From positions 1 to 21,589 of the forward strand of contig JAGGVJ010000044.1 of the NCBI GenBank assembly GCA_021158055.1: a DNA stretch of 21,589 nucleotides. The letters are read 5' to 3'. The number at the start of each line of letters is the position of its first letter. Positions within the stretch are counted from its first letter, which is position 1. This DNA comes from Candidatus Iainarchaeum sp. (GTDB lineage: Archaea; Iainarchaeota; Iainarchaeia; JAGGVJ01). The notes beneath the pieces were generated by a model that was not told where the DNA came from, ran no database searches, and worked only from the letters and a program-made list of their open reading frames with translations. The translations under genes were made by a program, and so were the position numbers. Below, piece by piece: positions 8,283-13,981 of the stretch.

Positions 8283-9329
8283 TTGCAGGACGACAACCTT
8301 ATTTTATGCAGCAAATACCCGTTTTCGAGGTCAGCAGCAAGTTTTGTTTCAAAAAGCGATGTTTCCCTGGAAAGCGTGGGAGACGAAACCGTTCAGATGG
8401 CGGTTTCCCGTGCTCTCCAGGCAATAAACAACGGGCAGGTTGAGCATCTGCACACTCATGACAGCGCCGTGTTAAAGCTTCAGGTGTATGCTTATCCCCT
8501 TGCAAAAATACTTGTTTCACTCATAGGCAACCCTTTGATAACAAAAAAGTACATTGAAGGGGAAGTGAAAGGGTTTATCAAAAGCATTGAGCTTGAACCG
8601 AAAGGGCTTGATTTTTCAATTCAGTTTGCAAGAGACGAGTTTCAGCTTGATGCGGATTATGCGCATCTCAAGCGCTACGATTGCTCTGTTCTGTTAATTG
8701 ATTACCTGAAGTGTGGTTTCAACGAGCGCGACATGAATTTCGTGAACATGCCTGTTCGCGACGGTCTCGTGTTTTTGTCAGCCCACCAGTTAAACATTGT
8801 GCTTGCTTCAATGCTTGCTTCAATGCTTTCAAAAACAATTTCCCGCATACCTGCTGAAATGAAAAACCCTTCGGAAAAGTTTTTTGTGGCGGCAAGGGAT
8901 TTGAGGGAAAAGATAAAACTGAAGGTTTCAAAAAAACTGTCTTCAGATGCATTCAGGGGCGAGTGTGCGGTTATTGAACAGGTTCTTTCCGAAGGGGTGC
9001 CTGACGGGAGAAAGCGGCTGCTTTGGAAGGTGCTGCCTCATTATCTGAGACTGAAAAGCATCAGTATGGATGAAGCAAAGGAGCTCCTTTCAAAATGGCT
9101 TGACTTGTGCGATGAAATTGAAAAGTTTGACGGGAACAAGTCGTGGTATGTGAATTATTACACGGAAAACGCTTTTGACAGGCACATCCAGCCGCTTGGG
9201 TGTGAAAAGCTTTTCGCGGAGTTTGCGTTTGTTTCGGCGTGGAAGGATCTGTGCAGTGGCTGCAAAAGAAATAAGATAACAAGGGATAATAGAAGCAAAA
9301 GAACAAGGCCTTCAAAGAAAAAAGATTGA
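8283..9329 (+). CDS. priL: DNA primase large subunit PriL
   Basis: The non-catalytic subunit of the archaeal primase, which partners PriS to start primers on both strands. The 348-aa length fits the family. The N-terminal part has the family-type YPFSRSAASFV segment (12-22) and a helical body. The C-terminal part contains GRKRLLWKVLPHYLRLKSISMDEAKELLSKW (242-272) surrounded by cysteines C228, C276, C307, C324 and C327; four of these probably bind the [4Fe-4S] cluster of PriL. The cysteine spacing is shorter than in eukaryotic PRIM2. The basic tail (328-348) may contact nucleic acid. The gene begins with TTG 8 nt after GGTG. It lies 20 bases upstream of priS, supporting both the identity and an operon. 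A perfect 12-bp tandem duplication (8801-8824) encodes LASMLASM. Confidence 0.85.
   Translation: MQDDNLILCSKYPFSRSAASFVSKSDVSLESVGDETVQMAVSRALQAINNGQVEHLHTHDSAVLKLQVYAYPLAKILVSLIGNPLITKKYIEGEVKGFIKSIELEPKGLDFSIQFARDEFQLDADYAHLKRYDCSVLLIDYLKCGFNERDMNFVNMPVRDGLVFLSAHQLNIVLASMLASMLSKTISRIPAEMKNPSEKFFVAARDLREKIKLKVSKKLSSDAFRGECAVIEQVLSEGVPDGRKRLLWKVLPHYLRLKSISMDEAKELLSKWLDLCDEIEKFDGNKSWYVNYYTENAFDRHIQPLGCEKLFAEFAFVSAWKDLCSGCKRNKITRDNRSKRTRPSKKKD
8801..8824 (+). repeat. Perfect 12-bp tandem duplication inside priL
   Basis: GCTTGCTTCAAT occurs twice back to back, giving an in-frame LASM-LASM duplication in a helical part of PriL. It is directly visible and does not disrupt the frame. Confidence 0.8.
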
Positions 9330-9349
9330 TTTTTTGAATATGTGATGGA

Positions 9350-10522
9350 ATGGATTTGAAAAACAGCGTGACAAAAAGTGTGTCTGCCGAATTGTTCATA
9401 AAGGAAAAGTTCAGGCAGTATTACTCAAAAAGGATTTCTTTCCCGTTTTTTGTTGACAAACGCGAGTTCGGGGTTTCGTTTGACCTTAAAAAGAAGATTG
9501 CCATGCGCCACCTTGCCTTTTCCACTGAGAACGCCCTTAATTCGTTTCTTGTGTCGGAAGTTCCGTTTTTTATTTCTTATTCCCTTGCGTATTACGAGAT
9601 TCCGGATGCAAGGCCCATGGAAGCGAAAAACTGGCTGGGGGCGGACCTTGCTTTTGATCTGGACGCGCAGGACATTGTGCCGAGAAAATGCAAAGAGGAC
9701 CATTCGGACGCGTGGGTTTGCGAAAAGTGCCTCGGCGCAATAAAAGACGAGACAGTGAAACTCGTGGAAAATTTTTTGGTTCCGGATTTCGGGTTTGACA
9801 AGAACAAGCTGCAGATTGTCTTCAGCGGCCACAAGGGTTACCACGTGCATTTTCGGGAAAACGAGATTCATTCTCTTGACCAGCGCGCAAGAGTAAAACT
9901 CATTGATTATGTTACGGGAAGAAATATTGATGAAAAAGGCCTCGGATTTTTCAAAGAAAAAGACATATTTGTTTCGTTTCCGCGCCCCGGTGATTTTGGC
10001 TGGAGAGGGAAAGTGGCGTCCAAGGTACTGGAAGTTATTGAAAAAGCCACCACTGTTGATGATTTGCTTTTGATTGATGGTGTCGGGGAGAAAACAGCAA
10101 GAATGATTTTAAGCAACAAAGAACAAATGATTAAGGGAGTAAACAAAGGCAATTGGAACCAGCTGCCCGGGATGGGCGGGGCAAAATGGCTTAATATCGC
10201 AAGGTCGCTTGGGGTAAAGCTCAGCTCAGAGGTTGACGCACAGGTTACGTCAGACACGAAAAAACTCTTGAGGCTTCCTGAAAGCCTTCACGGCGGTTCC
10301 GGTTTTAAAGCTGTTACTGTGAAAAACCTTGATTCTTTCGACCCGTTGAATGAAGCGGTTGTGTTTGGGAATGAACCTATAAAGGTTCATGTGACCGAAT
10401 CGCCTGGAATGTGCATTAAGGAGCAGACTTTCGGGCCGTTTAAGGATGAGTGGGTTGAGTTGCCTGAATTTGCCGCGGTTTATTTTGCTTGCAGGGGGGT
10501 AGTTGATGGATTTAAACTTTGA
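9350..10522 (+). CDS. priS: DNA primase small (catalytic) subunit PriS
   Basis: The polymerase subunit of archaeal primase. The catalytic pair is Asp103/Asp105 in LAFDLDAQD, and the third acidic residue is Asp296 in SSEVDAQVTSD. A zinc-binding block follows the first motif (C114, H117, C124, C127). SGHKGYHVHF (159-168) is the nucleotide-binding SGxKGxH motif, and LRLPESLHGGSGFKA (307-321) is the conserved primer/nucleotide contact motif. The 390-aa length is slightly above the usual 330-380 aa. The extra length is partly a segment at 237-290 with two hairpin-like turns (IDGVGEKTARMIL and LPGMGGAKW) that looks like tandem helix-hairpin-helix. ATG 9350 is the first usable start; nearby upstream ATGs stop at once. 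The 3' end overlaps gins51 by 17 bases. Confidence 0.95.
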   Translation: MDLKNSVTKSVSAELFIKEKFRQYYSKRISFPFFVDKREFGVSFDLKKKIAMRHLAFSTENALNSFLVSEVPFFISYSLAYYEIPDARPMEAKNWLGADLAFDLDAQDIVPRKCKEDHSDAWVCEKCLGAIKDETVKLVENFLVPDFGFDKNKLQIVFSGHKGYHVHFRENEIHSLDQRARVKLIDYVTGRNIDEKGLGFFKEKDIFVSFPRPGDFGWRGKVASKVLEVIEKATTVDDLLLIDGVGEKTARMILSNKEQMIKGVNKGNWNQLPGMGGAKWLNIARSLGVKLSSEVDAQVTSDTKKLLRLPESLHGGSGFKAVTVKNLDSFDPLNEAVVFGNEPIKVHVTESPGMCIKEQTFGPFKDEWVELPEFAAVYFACRGVVDGFKL

Positions 10523-11237
10523 GGAAATAAGGCGCATACAGCGTCTTGAAAAAAACACGCCCAGGCTTGTGGAAATAGATCCGGAGTTTTACGCTCATTT
10601 GTCAGGCTATCTTAAAAAAAAGAAAGATGACTACGTCCATTCGCTTAAGAGTTCTTCGGCAATTTCCCTTGAAGACGCGCGCGATTTTGAAAACATGAAC
10701 CGCCTTGTAAACGATATTTACGAGCGCCGCGAGAAAAAGGTTATTCTCCGGGCAATCAGGGCTTCGCGAACAGGCGAAGTTGACAACTCGCATATGACTG
10801 TTTTTGAGGAAAAAATGTTTAAGGATGTTGTTTCTGTCCTTGAAAAATACAAAAAAGTAATAAACGACATTTTTGACGGCAACGGTTCTTCGTCTTCGCT
10901 TGCGAAAAAAGCAGGCAAATCCATGAAAAGCAGGGGAAAAGCACTGAGTAAAGGCAATGAAGCAGGTGAAGACAAGAAGTCGGGAAATGATAAAACAGGT
11001 GTTGTCGAAGATGTTGCTGAAGACGCAAAAACAGAGCGGCAGGAAAACGATTTGAGTGCAGGTGATCCTGATAAGGAAGGTTTAAATATTGTTAGCGTGA
11101 GAATTATTAAGGACATGCCTGGTTTTATTGGCCCTGATAAGGTAAGCTACGGCCCTTTTGAAGTTGACCAGTATGTTGAACTTCCAAAACACATTGTGGA
11201 CTTGTTAGTCAAGCGAAATGTTGCAGAAATTGATTGA
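10506..11237 (+). CDS. GINS complex protein, Gins51/Gins15 type
   Basis: A replisome factor that, with Gins23 or as a homotetramer, activates the MCM helicase within the archaeal CMG complex and connects to primase. The 243-aa protein has an N-terminal helical A domain (about 1-122; IDPEFYAHLSGYLKK, FENMNRLVNDIYERREKKVILRA region). A low-complexity Lys/Glu/Ser/Gly linker follows (125-192), then a small C-terminal beta-type B domain (195-240; SVRIIKDMPGFIGPD...YGPFEVDQYVELP). The A-then-B order is the Gins51 (Sld5/Psf1-like) arrangement. I chose ATG 10506, preceded by GGGGGT, over the TTG at 10503. The start lies inside the end of priS, which implies translational coupling. The linker is longer than usual for this family and would let the B domain move freely. 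Confidence 0.88.
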   Translation: MDLNFEEIRRIQRLEKNTPRLVEIDPEFYAHLSGYLKKKKDDYVHSLKSSSAISLEDARDFENMNRLVNDIYERREKKVILRAIRASRTGEVDNSHMTVFEEKMFKDVVSVLEKYKKVINDIFDGNGSSSSLAKKAGKSMKSRGKALSKGNEAGEDKKSGNDKTGVVEDVAEDAKTERQENDLSAGDPDKEGLNIVSVRIIKDMPGFIGPDKVSYGPFEVDQYVELPKHIVDLLVKRNVAEID

Positions 11238-11424
11238 AGTTTCTGTTTTGGCATATGTTGCCTGACAGCGCCGGCAGATGATTTGATTGCCTGTGTTTTG
11301 TTTTTCTATGTGTTGGGAAGTGTCATTTATGTCTTTTAACGTTTCATGTGATTTTTATGGATTGCATGTTTTATGAATTGTATGATATGCACAATAGTCA
11401 CTTTGTGCGCAAGGAGGAGTTTTA
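11238..11424 (+). promoter_or_regulatory. Intergenic region before L44e: probable terminator and promoter
   Basis: This 187-base gap divides the replication genes from the translation genes. It holds a pyrimidine-rich TGTTTTGTTTTTCT run (11293-11306) that could end the upstream transcript. It also has TATA-like T/A blocks (ATTTTTATGG at 11351-11360; TTTTATGAAT at 11370-11379). The strong ribosome-binding site AAGGAGGAG (11411-11419) lies 5 nt before the ATG of rpl44e. No small gene or RNA structure was convincing. Which TATA block is used cannot be decided by eye. Confidence 0.35.
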
Positions 11425-11727
11425 ATGAAGTTTCCTGCTGAACAGAACAAGTATTGTCCTTACTGTAATACGCAAACCAAGCAAACCATTAAACTTGGCG
11501 GTGGAAAGGTTTCAAAAGCATCCACTAAAATGAGGTTTGGAGTCAGGAAAAGGGCCAGGAAAGAAAAAGGTTACGGTGCCATTAACGTCAGGGGAAAAGC
11601 AGCCAACACAAAAAAACTTGCAAGGGGCTATCAGCTTAAGCTGACTTGTTCGGTGTGCAAGAAAAGCCACATGATAAAACTGGCGCAGGGAAAAAGGCTC
11701 AAGAAAAAACCCGAACTTATTAAATAA
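11425..11727 (+). CDS. rpl44e: Large-subunit ribosomal protein eL42 (L44e)
   Basis: A zinc-ribbon protein of the archaeal and eukaryotic large ribosomal subunit, near the tRNA exit site. The 100-aa protein is highly basic with two CxxC pairs: C11/C14 (YCPYCNTQT) and C75/C78 (LTCSVCKKSH). The central KMRFGVRKRARKEKGYGAINVRGKAANTKK region is rich in Arg/Lys, as in the family. Length and cysteine positions are normal. A near-ideal AAGGAGGAG ribosome-binding site precedes the ATG. Together with S27e, aIF2-alpha and Nop10 it forms a gene order that is common in archaea. Confidence 0.95.
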   Translation: MKFPAEQNKYCPYCNTQTKQTIKLGGGKVSKASTKMRFGVRKRARKEKGYGAINVRGKAANTKKLARGYQLKLTCSVCKKSHMIKLAQGKRLKKKPELIK

Positions 11728-11827
11728 GTTTATGGCTTTGTCTTGATCTTTGGGGTCTTGTCTTAAAGTTTTGCCCTGATGTTTTGACGTTTCATTTGAG
11801 GTTTGCGGATTTTTTGAAGGTGATTTA

Positions 11828-12010
11828 ATGAATGTTTCAATGCCAAAAAGCAGGTTTTTGAAAGTAAAATGCTTTGACTGTTCCAAAGAACAGGTAATTT
11901 TCGGATGCGCAAGCACCGGTGTGAAATGTGTTGTTTGCGGAAAAGAAATAGTGTCTCCAAAAGGAGGCAAGGCAAACATCAAAACCAGAATCATAAACGT
12001 TTTGGATTGA
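11828..12010 (+). CDS. rps27e: Small-subunit ribosomal protein eS27 (S27e)
   Basis: A zinc-ribbon protein of the archaeal and eukaryotic small ribosomal subunit. The 60-aa protein has the diagnostic FLKVKCFDCSKEQVIF segment and CxxC pairs C15/C18 and C34/C37, followed by a short basic C-terminus. The start is ATG 11828, 5 nt after GGTG. An in-frame ATG four codons later (residue 5) is possible but poorly spaced. It follows L44e after a 100-base T-rich gap and precedes aIF2-alpha, matching a conserved archaeal order. Confidence 0.95.
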   Translation: MNVSMPKSRFLKVKCFDCSKEQVIFGCASTGVKCVVCGKEIVSPKGGKANIKTRIINVLD

Positions 12011-12040
12011 TTGCCGGCAGTTAGTGGTCAGAATCAGTTT

Positions 12041-12082
12041 GAAAGTTTAAAATTTGTTTGTTGAAAGTTTAAGGTTTGTTTG
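12041..12082 (+). repeat. Two-copy 20-bp direct repeat (22-bp period) upstream of aIF2-alpha
   Basis: GAAAGTTTAAAATTTGTTTG at 12041-12060 is repeated with two changes as GAAAGTTTAAGGTTTGTTTG at 12063-12082. The period of 22 bp is about two helical turns. The copies lie in the 102-base gap between rps27e and aIF2-alpha. The first copy contains a TATA-like TTTAAAA. This could be a duplicated promoter or regulator site, or a simple slippage product. Confidence 0.6.
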
Positions 12083-12100
12083 ACGGTTTCGAAATAGTAT

Positions 12101-12107
12101 TGAGGTG
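12101..12107 (+). promoter_or_regulatory. GAGGTGA ribosome-binding site fixing the TTG start of aIF2-alpha
   Basis: GAGGTGA lies 4 nt before the TTG at 12113. No ATG in frame gives a complete S1 domain, so the site and the protein family together support a TTG start. Confidence 0.6.
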
Positions 12108-12112
12108 AGTTT

Positions 12113-12898
12113 TTGAGTGGATTTCCTGTTGAAGGCGAATTAGTCATTGTAAATGTTACGAAAGTAAAACCTTACGGTGCGTTCGCAATTCTTTCTGAAT
12201 ATGATGGCAAGGAAGGATTTGTCCACATTTCAGAGGTTTCCACTTCTTGGGTAAAAAACATCCGCAACTTTGTCAAGCCGGGAACCACGAGAGTCGCGAA
12301 AGTGATCGGGGTTGATGTCAGCAAAGGCCAGATTGACTTGTCGCTCAAGCGCGTTTCTGAAGGCGACGTCAGGAAAAAAATGGACAGTCATCGCCGGGCA
12401 ATCCGCTCGAAAGGACTTTTTGAGTTCATGGTTAAAAACTCAAACAAGGACTTGTCGGAAATTCAGGAAAAAGTAAAAAAGCCCCTTGACACGGAATTCG
12501 GGGACTTGTATTCTGCTTTTGAGTATTCTGCGTTGAACGGTGCGGATTCGCTTTCGGATTTGGTCGGGAGTGAATGGAGTAAGATCATATTTGACACGGC
12601 TGAAAAAAGCATTACCATCTCAAAAGTTTCAATCGGCGGAAACCTGATTTTAACAAGTGATGCAAGCGACGGGGTGGAAAGGATTAAAAAAGCCATTTCA
12701 GCTGTTGACGGGGTGGATTTCGGGGAGGACATTTCAGTTGAACTCACTTACATTTCCGCGCCAAAATATAAGATTGACGTTGTTGCTTTGGATTACAAGA
12801 CCGCTGAAAAAGCCCTTAAGCAGGCAACTGACCTGGTCATGAACAGGATGGTCGAGCTTAAAGGCGCGGCGTCTTTTGAAAGGCGTGAAAAGGAATGA
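12113..12898 (+). CDS. eif2a: Translation initiation factor aIF2 subunit alpha
   Basis: One of three subunits of aIF2, which delivers initiator Met-tRNA to the small ribosomal subunit. The 261-aa length is normal. The N-terminal S1/OB domain (about 8-82) is clear: GELVIVNVTKVKPYGAF, EGFVHISEVS, KGQIDLSLKRV. The loop around SEVSTSWVKNIRNFVKPG (40-57) corresponds to the eukaryotic Ser51 region. It is followed by the helical domain (about 86-170) and the alpha-beta C-terminal domain that binds aIF2-gamma (about 172-255). It begins with TTG after GAGGTGA and overlaps nop10 by four bases (ATGA), an arrangement that favours translational coupling. Confidence 0.95.
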   Translation: MSGFPVEGELVIVNVTKVKPYGAFAILSEYDGKEGFVHISEVSTSWVKNIRNFVKPGTTRVAKVIGVDVSKGQIDLSLKRVSEGDVRKKMDSHRRAIRSKGLFEFMVKNSNKDLSEIQEKVKKPLDTEFGDLYSAFEYSALNGADSLSDLVGSEWSKIIFDTAEKSITISKVSIGGNLILTSDASDGVERIKKAISAVDGVDFGEDISVELTYISAPKYKIDVVALDYKTAEKALKQATDLVMNRMVELKGAASFERREKE

Positions 12899-13062
12899 AA
12901 TACTTGCTTAGGGTGTGCGGCGACTGCGCAAGGTATTCGCTTTCCCGCGAGTGCCCGGAATGCGGGAAAAAAACCGGTTACGCTCACAGCGCACCTTTTT
13001 CTCTTGAGGACCGTTACGGTGCCTGCAGAAGAAAACTGAAGCAGGAACAGGGTTTAATTTAG
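12895..13062 (+). CDS. nop10: H/ACA ribonucleoprotein subunit Nop10
   Basis: A small component of the H/ACA guide-RNA pseudouridylation complex, where it braces the catalytic subunit Cbf5. The protein is only 55 aa: MKYLLRVCGDCARYSLSREC, then PECGKKTGYAHSAPFSLEDR, then YGACRRKLKQ and a short tail. It has the archaeal zinc ribbon (C8, C11, C20, C23) and the family signature of a Pro/Phe-containing AHSAPFS turn followed by DRYG and a basic helix. The start ATG overlaps the aIF2-alpha stop codon (ATGA). The aIF2-alpha/nop10 pairing is widely conserved in archaea and supports the call. Confidence 0.95.
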   Translation: MKYLLRVCGDCARYSLSRECPECGKKTGYAHSAPFSLEDRYGACRRKLKQEQGLI

Positions 13063-13079
13063 CTGTTTTGCGTGATTAA

Positions 13080-13865
13080 ATGAAATCAAACGTTGTGTGG
13101 AAAGAAAAGCCAAAGCTGAAAAACGCTTCGCTTATTTGCGGCCTTCCCGGAATCGGTCTTGTCGGGCAGATTGCCGCAAACTATCTGGTGGACAAGCTTT
13201 CAATGACGAAAGCAGCAGACCTTTATTCGCCTCATTTTTACCCGCAGGTAATAACTGATTTAAGCGGAAAGATAAAAATGATCCGCGACGAGTTTTATTG
13301 CTGGAAAAACCCTTCCGGAGACGATTTGATCGTGTTGAGGGGAGACATGCAGCCGTTCATAAACCCGCAGATCCAGGTTAATTTCCCTCACTTTCAGGTA
13401 AACAACGATATTCTTGACGCCGCATTGGAAATGAACGCAAAAAAAGTGATTACTCTGGCAGGCCTTGGAATAAGCGAAGCTGATTCCAGGTCAAAGGTCC
13501 TGGTTGCCGGAAACGACAGTGAACTGATAAAAAAAGCAGTTGATTTGGGCGCCAGCATCACCCCTACGGGATTGCCGATAATTGGCGGCGCAGGGTTGCT
13601 TTTGGGTCTTGCAGAAATCCGAAGCGTTCCCGCGGTTTGCCTGATGGGAAAAACCAATGCCAAAGTACAGGGCCCTGATGTGGAAGCTGCGAAATCAGTT
13701 GTGGAGTTTGTTTCAAAGCTTGCGGGGTTTGAAATTGACATGAGTGAAATAGAGGAAAACGCAAAGAAATCCACAAAGATTTTCAAAGACGTTCTTGAAA
13801 AAGTTCAGGAACAGGAAAAAGCCATGAAAAGGTCGCGTGAAGTTGACACCGCTTATATCCGTTGA
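13080..13865 (+). CDS. PAC2-family proteasome assembly chaperone-like protein
   Basis: A 261-aa protein with the PAC2 signature GLPGIGLVGQIAANYLVDKL (21-40). It continues with DLYSPHFYPQVITD, FINPQIQVNFPHFQ, a VITLAGLGIS strand and LPIIGGAGLLLGLAE (162-177), and ends in a charged helix that is probably coiled coil (about 221-252). Archaeal members (PbaA/PbaB type) bind 20S proteasome alpha rings as chaperones or activators; others are uncharacterised. The last residues are AYIR, close to but not matching the HbYX tail that docks into the proteasome. The gene follows nop10 by 17 bases with a weak ribosome-binding site, so it probably depends on the upstream transcript. PAC2 genes next to aIF2-alpha/nop10 are common in archaea. 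Confidence 0.88.
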   Translation: MKSNVVWKEKPKLKNASLICGLPGIGLVGQIAANYLVDKLSMTKAADLYSPHFYPQVITDLSGKIKMIRDEFYCWKNPSGDDLIVLRGDMQPFINPQIQVNFPHFQVNNDILDAALEMNAKKVITLAGLGISEADSRSKVLVAGNDSELIKKAVDLGASITPTGLPIIGGAGLLLGLAEIRSVPAVCLMGKTNAKVQGPDVEAAKSVVEFVSKLAGFEIDMSEIEENAKKSTKIFKDVLEKVQEQEKAMKRSREVDTAYIR

Positions 13866-13866
13866 A

Positions 13867-13926
13867 GCGCACACTGTAAACTATGCGCCCGCGGTTTTTT
13901 TGGTTTTTTAATTTTGTTTGCTTTTT
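13867..13926 (+). terminator. Hairpin plus T-tract terminator at the end of the informational cluster
   Basis: GCGCA (13867-13871) and TGCGC (13884-13888) can pair. They are followed by a T-rich run from 13895 to about 13926 containing seven-, six- and five-T tracts. T tracts are the main archaeal termination signal. The position directly after the PAC2 stop and before an independently promoted AT-rich gene fits a transcript end. Confidence 0.6.
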
Positions 13927-13945
13927 GCCGGGTTCAAAACAAAAC

Positions 13946-13953
13946 TTTATATA
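13946..13953 (+). promoter_or_regulatory. TATA box of the AAA ATPase gene (probably leaderless)
   Basis: TTTATATA is a near-consensus archaeal TATA box centred about 30 bases before the ATG at 13980. Transcription would therefore begin at or very near the start codon, and no Shine-Dalgarno is present. Leaderless transcripts of this kind are common in archaea. Confidence 0.6.
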
Positions 13954-13981
13954 GTACAATAATTATATAAAATTGTACTAT
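13951..13981. repeat. Perfect 10-bp inverted repeat between TATA box and start codon
   Basis: ATAGTACAAT (13951-13960) and ATTGTACTAT (13972-13981) are exact reverse complements separated by 11 AT-only bases; partial symmetry continues inwards. The left arm overlaps the end of the TATA box and the right arm overlaps the ATG. The layout suggests an operator for a dimeric repressor, possibly autoregulatory, or alternatively an RNA hairpin or a footprint of insertion. Confidence 0.7.

Noticed and set aside
11512-11994. A 160-aa - strand frame across L44e and S27e
   Set aside because: It lies opposite two unmistakable ribosomal proteins and shows no recognisable features.
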